Below, in pieces: positions 17,657 through 26,330 of a stretch of 64,000 bases of DNA (the stretch's first letter is position 1; every line of letters begins with the position of its first letter). The translations under genes and the position numbers were made by a program. Source of the stretch: Acidimicrobiales bacterium (GTDB lineage: Bacteria; Actinomycetota; Acidimicrobiia; Acidimicrobiales; Palsa-688); NCBI GenBank assembly GCA_036378675.1, contig DASUWA010000027.1, forward strand, positions 111,807-175,806. Reading direction: 5' to 3'. The notes below the pieces were generated by a model. That model saw only the letters and a program-made list of their open reading frames with translations. It did not search any database and was not told the DNA's origin.

Positions 17657-18043
17657 TCAGTACGGGGAAGGCTCGTTCACCATGATGGTCAGGCCGACGA
17701 TCTTGCCTTCCCGGAGCGAGAAATAGCTCGTTACTATGAGCTCGTCGGGCAGGTTGGTCTTGTCGTAGGTGCCGTCCCACTTTGCCCGGACGATGATTTC
17801 GCCGTAGTGATCGATGATCTCTCGGACCTGCATCGTGACGTGGTCGCCGACGATCTCCTTGTCCATGAGCTTCCAGATGGCGTCCGCACCCCAGATCTCC
17901 CGGCGGTTGTCGTTGACGTAGGCATCGGCTGCGAACGTCTTCACGATACGGTCGGTGTCGAAGGCATTGACCGCGTCTATGTACTCGGCGACGACGGGGG
18001 GCAGCTCGGTGATGATTTTGGTTGGCAGGGGCAGGCTCGACAT
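17657..18043 (-). CDS. SnoaL-like/NTF2-fold protein
   Basis: A 128-residue single-domain NTF2-fold protein (EYIDAVNAFDTDRIVKTFAADAYVNDN). Such proteins bind small ligands or act as cyclases/isomerases; no catalytic residues can be assigned here. A good ribosome site (AGAAAGGA) precedes the ATG. The gene is driven by a CTAGGG-class promoter on the same strand at 18102-18145. A decayed copy of this gene lies at 25.1 kb. Confidence 0.85.
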   Translation of the reverse strand: MSSLPLPTKIITELPPVVAEYIDAVNAFDTDRIVKTFAADAYVNDNRREIWGADAIWKLMDKEIVGDHVTMQVREIIDHYGEIIVRAKWDGTYDKTNLPDELIVTSYFSLREGKIVGLTIMVNEPSPY

Positions 18044-18101
18044 CTAGCTGGGTCCTTTCTCGGCGGCACGGAGGTATCTCTCGCCTTGTGCGTTTGGAAG
18101 A

Positions 18102-18145
18102 AGCTTCCTCGACTGGGCGGACTATTGAATCCGTGTATTCCCTAG
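18102..18145 (-). promoter_or_regulatory. CTAGGG-class promoter of the SnoaL-like gene
   Basis: Read on the minus strand: CTAGGG, seven bases, GGATTCAA, 17 bases, then GAAGCT as the -10 (nAnnnT). The -10 lies about 60 bases before the ATG at 18043. It is one of 14 copies of this architecture in the window. Confidence 0.75.
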
Positions 18146-18296
18146 TCGAAGCTCAAGCCGGCTGGGTCAGCGACACCGCAGTCGCCCACGATGGATCTGG
18201 GCAGCGTCACGGCAGCGGAGTCGCCTGGTCACGCCTCGGGCGGGCGGTTTGGGGACGCTCGATTGCTTCGATGCCAGCAGAGATCGAGTAGTTCAA

Positions 18297-18340
18297 ATGG
18301 GCACCTGCCGGATTCGAGCGAAGCAACAGATGCCTAGCGT
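18297..18340 (+). promoter_or_regulatory. Orphan CTAGGG-class promoter (degenerate left half)
   Basis: ATGGGC replaces CTAGGG, but the rest (ACCTGCC, GGATTCGA, 17 bases, TAGCGT) is intact. No plus-strand gene follows. The same segment recurs at 25356-25399 in front of a small gene, so this looks like the donor or leftover of a duplication. The rest of 18146-18471 holds nothing I recognise. Confidence 0.5.
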
Positions 18341-18471
18341 TCCAGTCGGTTACTTTCATTGATTCGATCTTCGAGAAAGCTGAATCAGTGGCTGGTGTTC
18401 GCCTACGGCACCAGTGAGAGCGTTCGGTCAATCGTTGAGCACCGGATCTACGTCTGCTGCCTGCCGGCGCC

Positions 18472-19212
18472 TCAGGTGAGCGTGTCCGCGAACAAGCCCA
18501 CCAGCTCATCCCAGTGGCGCTCAGCCGAGGCCTCGTTGTAGACCGGGAAGTCCGTCATAGTCCAACCATGCAGCGCTCCTAAGTAGATCTCGCAGCGGTG
18601 ATCCACGCCCGCGTCGTTCAGCGCCTGCTCAAGTCGCGCTGCCATTTCGGGCGGGTACAAGTTGTCGTGGTCCGCTCCGGCGACATAGACCCGGGCGGCG
18701 ATAGCGCGCGCGAGTCGGTGCGGGCTGAGGTCGGAGTCAGTGGCCAGGTTGCCGCAGTGGAAACTAGCCGCTGCGGCGATACGGTCAGGAAAGGTTCCCG
18801 CCGCGGTTAGCGATATCGCTCCGCCCATGCAGTAACCAGTCGTACCCACCTTGGTGCCGGCCACGTCGTCGCGGCCGTCGAGGTAGGCGAGGAAGCCCTC
18901 TGTGTCCTCGGCTGCCCGGCGATTGTCGGTCGAAGCGATCAGGTGCCCAATCGCGTCCGTCGCGTCGCCAGAGGCGAAGACCGCCCTCGGATCCAACGGC
19001 TCATAATGCCCAGCCCGATAGAACAGATCGGGCACTAGCACGACATAGCCGTAACTCGCTAGCCGCTGCCCCATCTGAAGGATTGTCGGCCGAATTCCGA
19101 GGCCGTCCATGTAGAAGATGACGGCCGGATTCCGGCCCGATCCGGACGGCGTCAACACGTACGCCGGGCACTCGCCATCGTGGGTGCGGATCGAAACCTG
19201 CTCGTAGCTCAT
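18472..19212 (-). CDS. Dienelactone hydrolase family protein
   Basis: A 246-residue alpha/beta hydrolase of the DLH type. The nucleophile is the Cys in GYCMGGAI, and the Asp and His of the triad are expected in AGADHDNLYP and LGALHGWTM. DLH enzymes hydrolyse dienelactones in chlorocatechol pathways, but many relatives have other esters as substrate. The ATG at 19212 is chosen because it follows GGAG and is preceded by a well-placed CTAGGG-class promoter; the open frame extends 22 codons further upstream through that promoter. Confidence 0.9.
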   Translation of the reverse strand: MSYEQVSIRTHDGECPAYVLTPSGSGRNPAVIFYMDGLGIRPTILQMGQRLASYGYVVLVPDLFYRAGHYEPLDPRAVFASGDATDAIGHLIASTDNRRAAEDTEGFLAYLDGRDDVAGTKVGTTGYCMGGAISLTAAGTFPDRIAAAASFHCGNLATDSDLSPHRLARAIAARVYVAGADHDNLYPPEMAARLEQALNDAGVDHRCEIYLGALHGWTMTDFPVYNEASAERHWDELVGLFADTLT

Positions 19213-19248
19213 TACTCCGTCGCCTCCCTGGTGCGTTCCTCGCAATCT

Positions 19249-19293
19249 ATTGTCAGGCGACAAACGCTGGTCTCGCATCAGTGGGGTCCCTAG
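19249..19293 (-). promoter_or_regulatory. CTAGGG-class promoter of the dienelactone hydrolase gene
   Basis: On the minus strand: CTAGGG, ACCCCAC, TGATGCGA, 18 bases, GACAAT. The -10 is 37 bases upstream of the start codon. GACAAT is the -10 shared with the copies at 41.4, 42.1 and 52.0 kb. Confidence 0.8.
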
Positions 19294-19331
19294 CTCGGGT
19301 GCCCGGCGCGGTTGCTCCGACGAGGCGAGGC

Positions 19332-19781
19332 TCAGGGGACGACTACGACGACCGGAGCGTTGCGGATGCGGCTTAGACGATTAGCCACTGATCCCATCAG
19401 AGCGTGGAGAATCCTCGCGGATCTCCCGACCACGATGAGATCGACGCGGAGTTGATGTGCGAGCAGAGCCAGCTCGGTTGCAGGGTCACCGTGCGCGTGG
19501 ACGAACTCGATCCGCATGTTCTGTTCCCTCGCCAGCCGTCTCGCATCTGACTGCCGAGCAGCAGCTTCCTCAGCATCCGCTGACTCGATGGCGTGGTAGT
19601 CAAACGGAACCCCTCCCACGGTGGAGGCTGTCTCCGCGATTGCCATCGAGTGCTCGGGCGACACAAACGCGGCGATGAGGTTGCCTGCAGACCTGAGCGC
19701 TTCGCCACTGGCCCAGTACAGAGCGTTCCACGACGTCTGGCTTCCGTCGAAGCCGACGAGGATCGTCGGGTTGAGGACATC
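19332..19781 (-). pseudogene. Universal stress protein, start disrupted
   Basis: The frame encodes a full UspA-like domain from LNPTILVGFDGS through VDLIVVGRSARILHALMGS to a C-terminal APVVVVVP, about 149 residues. In this frame a stop lies just upstream and no ATG, GTG or TTG precedes the domain. An ATG at 19780 lies one base out of frame. Either a frameshift has broken the gene or a rare start codon is used; a sequencing error in the start region would also explain it. It lies next to the MFS-USP fusion gene on the same strand. Confidence 0.6.
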
Positions 19782-19846
19782 GGCCCCCCGCGGCTCGAAC
19801 CTTGGCCTTTGGAATCAGGAGTACGGCTCATTGTTTGCGTCTATCC

Positions 19847-21556
19847 CTATGCGGCGGGATCGCTGATCCGACCGGCGGGTTGATCGGCAATCACGTGCAC
19901 GTCACATTTGGCGTGGCGTAGCAGCTCGCCAGAAAAGTCGGCGTCGAAAAGCGCCGCAATTTCCGCGTCTCGCGGCGCGCCAATCACAATGGTCCTCGCA
20001 CGGATCTTGTCCGCGAACGCGGCGATGCGTCGACCTGTCTGCCCGTGAGTTCCGATAACCCGGAGGAGATGCCCCTGGGCCGAAAGGCCCATATTAGTCA
20101 GGGACGTAATGGCAGCATTCATCACTGCGCCTGAGTCTGTGTTCTCGTCCCTGTCATCAACGGTTTCTGCCAGCACGTCGACTTCGATGACGTGAACGAC
20201 TTCCACTGGGCAGGCAAGTGTTTCAGCCAGGGCGCGGGCCGCGGCGAGCACGTCGGTGGAGTCGACTGTGACGTCGATCGCAACCAGCACGGGTCTGGCT
20301 TCGAGTGGTTTTGGTCCCACAGCGGAGCTGATGGCCTCAGAGGTACTCGCTCCGAGCCAGCTATCGATTTCCTGCTCGCCACCTTCAGCAGCTGTCAAAA
20401 GTGAGTGGCCAGTACTCAAGACGACGATCGCGGCGGCCACAGTCGCTGCTCCGATGTAAAAGGGGACATGTACGTTGACGGCCGCGGCTACCTTGCTCGC
20501 GACGTAAGGAGCAAGGCCGCCTCCGATGAACCTGACAAACCCGTAGGCCGCAGAGGCGACGGGCTTCTCCACAGGGGACACGAGCATGACAGCTTGTGTT
20601 GTGAGGGTGTTGTTGAGTCCCACGAACGCACCAGAGATGATGACCGCAACGATCAGCGTTGTCCGTGAGGTCGTGAATGCTGCGATGACCAGCAGGTCGA
20701 GAGCGAGCAGGCCCAGATTGATGTAGAGGCTGAGCGGCGTACCCAGGCGCGCCTGGGCTCGTGGCGCGACGAACACTGCGAATATGGCCACCAATACTCC
20801 CCAAGCGGTGAACACGTATCCCAACTCGTGAATGCCCAGGTGCATCTGGAAAGGCGTGAAGGCTAGGAGCGTGAAGAACCCCCAGTTGTATCCCAGAGCG
20901 GTGACACTCATCGTCGCGAGACCCCGGTGCTTCAACGCTTCGATCGGCGCGGTTAGAGACGATGGATGGCTCGGTTTGGGGGTCGGCTCTACCAACACGA
21001 GCGTGGCCACCAGAGCGACGGCCATTAGGACGGTGACCCCGAAGAAAGGTCCACGCCAGCTGATCCCTCCGAGCTCGCCTCCCACCAACGGGCCCAGAGC
21101 GATCCCGATGCCAAGTGCTGATTCGTAGAGGATTATCGCCCCCGAGAAGCCACCAGATGCCGCCCCCATGATGACCGCTAGAGAGGTCGCGATGAACAAG
21201 GCGTTGCCGAGGCCCCAGCCCGCCCTGAACCCGATGATCCCGCCGATCGTCCCGGAGGCGCCAGCGGCCGCACTGAAGGCCACGATGAGAACCAATCCCG
21301 CGACCAGGGTTCGCTTACCGCCGATCCGGGTGGACACCCACCCCGTGACGAGCATGGCGAGAGCTGTGACGACCAGATAGCTGGTGAACAAAAGTTCGAC
21401 CGAGCTGGGCGAAGCCCGGAGCTGTTTGGACAGCGCCGGCAGGATCGGATCGACCAGGCCGATGCCCATGAACGAGACCACACATGCGAAAGCGACCGCC
21501 CAGACCGCCTTGGGTTGGCGGAAAGGGCTGATCGCCGAACGGGCGCTCCCGCTCAC
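19847..21556 (-). CDS. MFS transporter with C-terminal universal stress protein domain
   Basis: A 569-residue fusion. Residues 1 to about 400 form a major facilitator with roughly 12 membrane segments; the loop TGWVSTRIGGKRTLV matches the MFS motif A region. Residues from about 425 (ARPVLVAIDVT) to the end form a USP-like domain with RVIGTHGQTGRR and RARTIVIGAPRD. Such a fusion could couple drug or metabolite export to nucleotide sensing. Its start overlaps the MarR gene stop by 4 bases, so MarR probably controls its expression. Confidence 0.9.
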   Translation of the reverse strand: MSGSARSAISPFRQPKAVWAVAFACVVSFMGIGLVDPILPALSKQLRASPSSVELLFTSYLVVTALAMLVTGWVSTRIGGKRTLVAGLVLIVAFSAAAGASGTIGGIIGFRAGWGLGNALFIATSLAVIMGAASGGFSGAIILYESALGIGIALGPLVGGELGGISWRGPFFGVTVLMAVALVATLVLVEPTPKPSHPSSLTAPIEALKHRGLATMSVTALGYNWGFFTLLAFTPFQMHLGIHELGYVFTAWGVLVAIFAVFVAPRAQARLGTPLSLYINLGLLALDLLVIAAFTTSRTTLIVAVIISGAFVGLNNTLTTQAVMLVSPVEKPVASAAYGFVRFIGGGLAPYVASKVAAAVNVHVPFYIGAATVAAAIVVLSTGHSLLTAAEGGEQEIDSWLGASTSEAISSAVGPKPLEARPVLVAIDVTVDSTDVLAAARALAETLACPVEVVHVIEVDVLAETVDDRDENTDSGAVMNAAITSLTNMGLSAQGHLLRVIGTHGQTGRRIAAFADKIRARTIVIGAPRDAEIAALFDADFSGELLRHAKCDVHVIADQPAGRISDPAA

Positions 21557-22005
21557 GACGCCACCTCCCGAGCCGTGGCCAGCTCGACCATGCGAGCCAA
21601 GGCCGGCCCAGCTGCCAGCAGAGTTCGGCGTTCCTTGTCCGGAAGTTCGTCGATCAATTCGCTGAACCGCTCCGCGCCTTTCCGTCTGCGTAGCCGCAAA
21701 TAGCTCTCGCCCCCTTCGGTCAAGGTGACCAGTACGGCTCGTTGGTCCACGGGATCAGACGCCCGCGCCACGAATCCCGACCGCTCGAGACCTGACACCA
21801 TCGCAGTCATCGAGGGCTGCGTCACGCCCTCGATGGCCGCTAGCTCGGTGATACGGCGCGGCCCGCCTCGCTCCAGCGTCGCCAACGTGCTGGCAGCACT
21901 GAGGCTGACCTCCCTCGGTTGGCGAACCGCCATCACCACCAGGGAATGCAAAAGCTCGGCGACGGCGATCGGGGTCCGCGTCTTATCTACCACTCCCCCA
22001 AGCAT
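21553..22005 (-). CDS. MarR family transcriptional regulator
   Basis: A 150-residue winged-helix regulator. AASTLATLERGGPRRITELAAIEGVTQPSMTAMVSGLERSGFV is the DNA-binding core and DPVDQRAVLVTLTEGG the wing. MarR proteins release DNA upon binding phenolic or lipophilic ligands. The ATG at 22005 is chosen because it has GAGG upstream and gives the family's normal length; a longer frame would run through the operator. It forms an operon with the MFS-USP transporter and is very likely its repressor. Confidence 0.9.
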   Translation of the reverse strand: MLGGVVDKTRTPIAVAELLHSLVVMAVRQPREVSLSAASTLATLERGGPRRITELAAIEGVTQPSMTAMVSGLERSGFVARASDPVDQRAVLVTLTEGGESYLRLRRRKGAERFSELIDELPDKERRTLLAAGPALARMVELATAREVAS

Positions 22006-22031
22006 AGACGCCTCTATATAGAAGTGTCTAT
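22004..22031. promoter_or_regulatory. 28-bp palindrome at the MarR start
   Basis: The segment from 22004 to 22031 is symmetrical at 24 of 28 positions, with ATAGAC at one end, GTCTAT at the other and CTATATAG in the centre. It covers the MarR ribosome site and start, which fits autorepression. Confidence 0.75.
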
Positions 22032-22143
22032 GGATTTCTGAATCCAAATCCGAGGCATCGAGGGCCCCCACGATGGAGGGCCGAGCTACCCTTGCCGTTG
22101 ATACGGCGGTGCGCCCCCTACACGTAGCATCTATCCTTGATTT

Positions 22144-24897
22144 GTGCCGTCAAGGTCGGCATTTCCAGCGGGGGGCTCCGGTACGCAACTCATTGGCCGA
22201 GAGATGGAATGCGTTGTGCTGGACTCGCTCCTTGCAGCGGTTCGGCTGGGGGAAAGCCGGTCGCTGGTGTTGCACGGCGACCCTGGCGTCGGAAAGTCGG
22301 CGATGTTGGACTACTTGGCGGAGCGCGCGTCGGACTGCCGCGTGGTGAGGGTGACCGCGGTCCAGTCAGAAATGGAGCTGGCCTTCGCAGCCTTGCAGCA
22401 GTTATGCGCGTCCATGCTTGATCAGCTGGTGTTGCTCCCTGAACCGCTTGGTGATGCCCTACGGACCACCTTCGGCTTGAGTGATGGTCCAGCGCCCGAC
22501 CGTTTCTTGGTCGGGCTCGCCGTGTTGAGCCTGTTCGCGGAGGTAGCCGCGGAAAAACCGCTCGTGTGCCTGGTGGATGACGAGCAATGGCTCGATTTAG
22601 CCTCGGCTCAGATCCTGGCGTTCGTGGCGCGACGTTTGGGGATGGAGTCGGTCGCACTGGTCTTCGGGGCCCGGGTTCCGAGAGCTGAACTGAACGGGTT
22701 GCCGAGGTTGCAGATCGACGGGTTAAAGGCGGATCAGGCGCGGGCGTTGTTGGAAAGGGTCCTGCCCGGGCCGGTAGATGCAGAGGTTCGGGACGAGATC
22801 ATTGCTGAGACGAGAGGCAATCCGCTCGCCCTCTTGGAGCTGCCGCGCGGGTTTTCGGTGGAGGAGCTGGCGGGAGGGTTCGGAATGCCCGGATCGAGGG
22901 AGCTTGCGGGCACCGTCGAAGAGAGCTTTCGACGGCGGATCGAGGTCCTGCCGGCGGACACCCGGTGCCTGCTGCTGCTCGCCGCGGCCGAACCTCTCGG
23001 CGATCCGGCTTTGGTGTGGCGAGCCGCAGCCTGGCTCGGGGTCGATCCGGCGGCGGCGTATCCCGCGGTCGACGACGATCTGGCCGAGTTCGGGAAAAGA
23101 GTGCGTTTCCGCCACCCGCTGGTCCGGTCGGCTGCATACCACTCGGCGTCAGCCCACGAGCGGCAACAGGCACATCAGGCGCTGGCTGAGGTTACCGATC
23201 CGGGCATAGATCCTGACCGCCGAGCCTGGCATCGCGCCCGAGCCGCTATCGGACCGGACGAAGACGTCGCCGCAGAGCTAGTCGGTTCGGCCGGCCGAGC
23301 CCAGGCTCGAGGCGGATTCTCCGCGGCGGCCGCCTTCCTCGAGCAAGCCAGCGTGCTGACGCCCGACCGGGCGAAACGGGCACACCGGGCGCTGGACGCA
23401 GCCCAGGCCAAGTTCCAGGCAGGCGCCTTAAACGCGGCGCTGGAGTTGTTGGCCGTCGCGGACGCAGGACCGCTCGGTGAGCTCGAGCGGGCTCGCGCCG
23501 ATCTGGTCCGGGCTCGGGTTACGTTTGTGGCGAGCCGGGGAAACGACGCCCCGCCACTCTTGCTCAAGGCGGCCAGGCGGCTCGAGCCAGTCGACGCCCG
23601 TCTTGCCCGAGCCACGTACCTCGAGGCGCTGACCGCCGCGCAATTCGCAGGTCGGCTGGCCGCTCCGGGTGGTTCCTTGCTGGACGTGGCACGAGCGGCC
23701 AGCACGATGCCCTCGGACTCGTCTACAGCCGCCGACATCCTTCTTGAAGGTCTCGTTGCGAACTTCGACCAGGGATATTCAACGGGATTGCCTATTCTGG
23801 GCAGGGCGGTGGCCGGTTTCAACGGTCGTATGCCCGTGGGCGACCTCGGTACCTGGATGGGGTTGGCGGTAGCCGCGGCTCTGCATATATGGGATGACGG
23901 CAGCTATGTGGCGCTCGGCAATGAATGGGCCAAGTCTTGCCGCGAGGCCGGAGCTCTCAGTGACCTTCCCGCTGCCCTCCACACGCTTGCATTCGTGCTT
24001 ATCCTCAGTGGTGACCTCGGCGGCGCGGCGTCAGTAGTCGAGGAGGTTCGCGTGGCGACAGAGGCGACGGAGATCAACTTCGGCGCGTACGGGGCGCTTG
24101 GAGTCACTGCGTTTCGGGGCGACGAGGTCGAAGCAGCGACACTGATCGAAACGAATATCAAGGATGCGTTGCTCCGCGGCGAAGGTGCTCGCCTTTCCGC
24201 CGCCGAATGGGCGAATGCCGTGCTCAACAATGGCCTCGGCCGCTACCAAGACGCGCTGGCCGCGGCCCAGCGCGCCAGTGAGAACAGCCGGGAACTCATG
24301 TTCACAAATTGGGCGCTCGCCGAGCTGATCGAGGCCGCAGTACACAGCGGGATGAACGAGGCAGCAGCCGACGCCTACGACAGGCTCAGCGAGTTTGCAC
24401 GCGCCAGCAACACCGACTGGGTGTTGGGTATCCAGGCACGTGCGAACGCGCTGCTAGCCCAAGACGATGACGCCGAGGAGTTCTACACAGACGCGATCGA
24501 GCACCTTGGCCGGACACGGATCCGCGCCGACTTGGCTCGCGCCCACCTTCTCTACGGGGAATGGCTGCGCCGCCAGCGACGGCGCAGCGACGCTCGGGCG
24601 CAGCTGCGCACCGCGCAAGACATGCTCGACGCGATGAGCATGCAGGCGTTCGCCGAGCGGGCCAGGCGTGAGCTCCGCGCGACGGGCGAGAGGGCCCGAA
24701 AGCGCGACGTCAGTACCCAACGCGAGCTTACTCAGCAGGAAGCCCAAGTCGCCCAGCTTGCCCGCGACGGTTTGTCCAACCCTGAGATAGGGGGTCGCCT
24801 GTACATCAGTGCGCGCACAGTCGAGTACCACCTCAGCAAAGTGTTCGAGAAGCTGGCGATCACCAACCGTAACCAGCTTGGGCGCGTCCTAACGTAA
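22144..24897 (+). CDS. LuxR family LAL regulator 1 (AAA ATPase + HTH)
   Basis: A 917-residue large ATP-binding LuxR regulator. The N-terminus has a Walker A motif GDPGVGKS (about residues 45-52) and Walker B LVCLVDDEQWLD. A long helical TPR-like middle follows, and the last 65 residues are a LuxR HTH (LTQQEAQVAQLARDGLSNPEIG, RTVEYHLSKVF). These proteins are MalT-like activators that need ATP and an inducer. Paralogs of nearly the same length lie at 33.4 and 36.4 kb. The GTG start is the earliest plausible one. The ligand is unknown. Confidence 0.93.
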   Translation: MPSRSAFPAGGSGTQLIGREMECVVLDSLLAAVRLGESRSLVLHGDPGVGKSAMLDYLAERASDCRVVRVTAVQSEMELAFAALQQLCASMLDQLVLLPEPLGDALRTTFGLSDGPAPDRFLVGLAVLSLFAEVAAEKPLVCLVDDEQWLDLASAQILAFVARRLGMESVALVFGARVPRAELNGLPRLQIDGLKADQARALLERVLPGPVDAEVRDEIIAETRGNPLALLELPRGFSVEELAGGFGMPGSRELAGTVEESFRRRIEVLPADTRCLLLLAAAEPLGDPALVWRAAAWLGVDPAAAYPAVDDDLAEFGKRVRFRHPLVRSAAYHSASAHERQQAHQALAEVTDPGIDPDRRAWHRARAAIGPDEDVAAELVGSAGRAQARGGFSAAAAFLEQASVLTPDRAKRAHRALDAAQAKFQAGALNAALELLAVADAGPLGELERARADLVRARVTFVASRGNDAPPLLLKAARRLEPVDARLARATYLEALTAAQFAGRLAAPGGSLLDVARAASTMPSDSSTAADILLEGLVANFDQGYSTGLPILGRAVAGFNGRMPVGDLGTWMGLAVAAALHIWDDGSYVALGNEWAKSCREAGALSDLPAALHTLAFVLILSGDLGGAASVVEEVRVATEATEINFGAYGALGVTAFRGDEVEAATLIETNIKDALLRGEGARLSAAEWANAVLNNGLGRYQDALAAAQRASENSRELMFTNWALAELIEAAVHSGMNEAAADAYDRLSEFARASNTDWVLGIQARANALLAQDDDAEEFYTDAIEHLGRTRIRADLARAHLLYGEWLRRQRRRSDARAQLRTAQDMLDAMSMQAFAERARRELRATGERARKRDVSTQRELTQQEAQVAQLARDGLSNPEIGGRLYISARTVEYHLSKVFEKLAITNRNQLGRVLT

Positions 24898-25085
24898 CGG
24901 CACAGCCATCGTCCGATTGATTCCGCCTTCGGACGCTCCGACATCCTTCGGTGGCAAGGAGGGCTGAACGAGCACGCAGTACCTCGGCGTAATCCAAGTC
25001 AGTCGGCGCCGGAAGCAAGTCGGCCCAGCCGCGTTTCGTCTAAGAGGAGGCAAAGGCGGACCCAGACCCCGGGATCAACTCTCGG

Positions 25086-25265
25086 TCAGTATGGGGAAGG
25101 GGTCGTTCACGATCTTGGTCAGGACGACAATTTTGCCGTCTCAGAGCGATAAGTGGCTTTCACGATGAGCTCGTCGGAAAGGTTGGTCTTGTCGTACGTA
25201 CCGTCCACAGTTGTGCGCACGATGATCTCGTCGTCGTGGTCGAAGATCTCTCAGGCCTGCATCAC
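25086..25265 (-). pseudogene. Decayed C-terminal copy of the SnoaL-like gene
   Basis: The 180 bases align with the 3' half of the SnoaL-like gene at 17.66 kb, sharing long runs such as ATGAGCTCGTCGG and GGTTGGTCTTGTCGTA on the plus strand. In-frame stops and small changes break the frame (TCTCAGAGCG, TCTCTCAGGCC). The 5' half is missing. The similarity resumes at the promoter-like segment beyond 25356, so a larger block was duplicated and partly deleted. Confidence 0.75.
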
Positions 25266-25355
25266 CGGACTGAATACTCGCCTGATCCAGCCCCTCGACG
25301 ATGTGGTTTGAGAAAGCTCGATCTGCACGACGAACACAACGACCGAGTGATGCGA

Positions 25356-25399
25356 CTAGGGACCTGCCGGATTCGAGCGAAGCATCGGACACGTACCGT
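25356..25399 (+). promoter_or_regulatory. CTAGGG-class promoter upstream of a small gene
   Basis: CTAGGG, ACCTGCC, GGATTCGA, 17 bases, TACCGT (a TAnnnT -10). It lies 127 bases upstream of the 62-residue gene and is nearly identical to the orphan at 18297. Confidence 0.75.
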
Positions 25400-25525
25400 T
25401 GGCCTCGGCTATATCGATCACTCGATCTTCGACACGGAGGATTCATGCGAAGTCCGCGGGCAACAGTCGGGAAGAGGAAGGCGTCATTCTCACCGACCTC
25501 GCGAGAGAACAGGATGGTGTGAGCC

Positions 25526-25714
25526 GTGAGCAGAACAGTCTCCAAGACCGAGCTGGCCCAGGTACTCAGAAGGACTGGGTATTCCGAGGAGATCATTCGC
25601 GAGATCAGCGACCAACTGGCCGATCCGATCGACCTCGAGCGTGACGCTCCAACCCTTGTGCGGTACGGCGCAACTCGGGAACACCTCAGCGAAATCATGG
25701 GTGCTAACCCCTGA
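25526..25714 (+). CDS. Small conserved-looking protein of unknown function
   Basis: A 62-residue acidic, helical protein (SRTVSKTELAQVLRRTGY, then LADPIDLERDAPTLVRYG). The pattern, with its 'ADPID' turn, resembles small actinobacterial proteins of unknown role that I have no name for. The GTG start is preceded by a weak purine-rich site. It is the first gene after a CTAGGG-class promoter, which supports it being real. Confidence 0.65.
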   Translation: MSRTVSKTELAQVLRRTGYSEEIIREISDQLADPIDLERDAPTLVRYGATREHLSEIMGANP

Positions 25715-25904
25715 GCCGAGGAGCGGCGCAATCGTTCGAGCGCTCGCGAGCTTTCTCCTTTGCAGCTAACCCGATGTCACATATAACCCGGCCCTCCCAC
25801 GCTTCTCGGGCTCCAAGGGGTCACAGGATCGTGTGGCCAAATAGAACCATTCCCGCGGGGGTTGACCACGAAGAGCCGTTGCTGGCGGCCCTGGAAGGAA
25901 CGTG

Positions 25905-26273
25905 ATGCTGAAGGTCCACCTAGACGACACCCAACAAGGGTTAAAAGTATTGACACCCGTTGGTGAACTCGACGCGTTCACCGTAAGCCGATTCCGTCAG
26001 GAGGTTGCCCAGATCGCCGGCGGGAGTTACGTTGTCATCGACATGTCCTCAGTCCGATTTCTGGACTCACCAGGGCTGGGCGCAGTCATAGGTGCGATTC
26101 GTCGAGTGAGGGAACTCGGTGGTGACGTAGCGGTCGCTTGCAACCGCCCATCAGTCGAACGCGTGCTTCGCACAACCGGCTTCGATGGGATAGTAACCAT
26201 TACCCAGACCGTCGAGGACGCCGCCGCATCTCTTGGAATAGTGACACTAAGAAACGGAGAGCGCTCGCTCTAG
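25905..26273 (+). CDS. STAS-domain anti-sigma factor antagonist
   Basis: A single STAS domain of about 122 residues. VIDMSSVRFLDSPGLGAVIGAIRRV contains the phosphorylatable Ser in DSPG, as in SpoIIAA/RsbV proteins. These release a sigma factor by binding an anti-sigma kinase when dephosphorylated. No RsbW-type kinase or sigma gene lies beside it. ATG at 25905 is preferred to the overlapping GTG at 25902 because GGAAGGA is then correctly spaced. The flanks (25715-25904) hold no promoter of the CTAGGG class. Confidence 0.9.
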   Translation: MLKVHLDDTQQGLKVLTPVGELDAFTVSRFRQEVAQIAGGSYVVIDMSSVRFLDSPGLGAVIGAIRRVRELGGDVAVACNRPSVERVLRTTGFDGIVTITQTVEDAAASLGIVTLRNGERSL

Positions 26274-26330
26274 CCCAGATGAACAGTGGCGGGGACCGTG
26301 TACATCTGAGAGGCAGATGTGCGATCCCCG

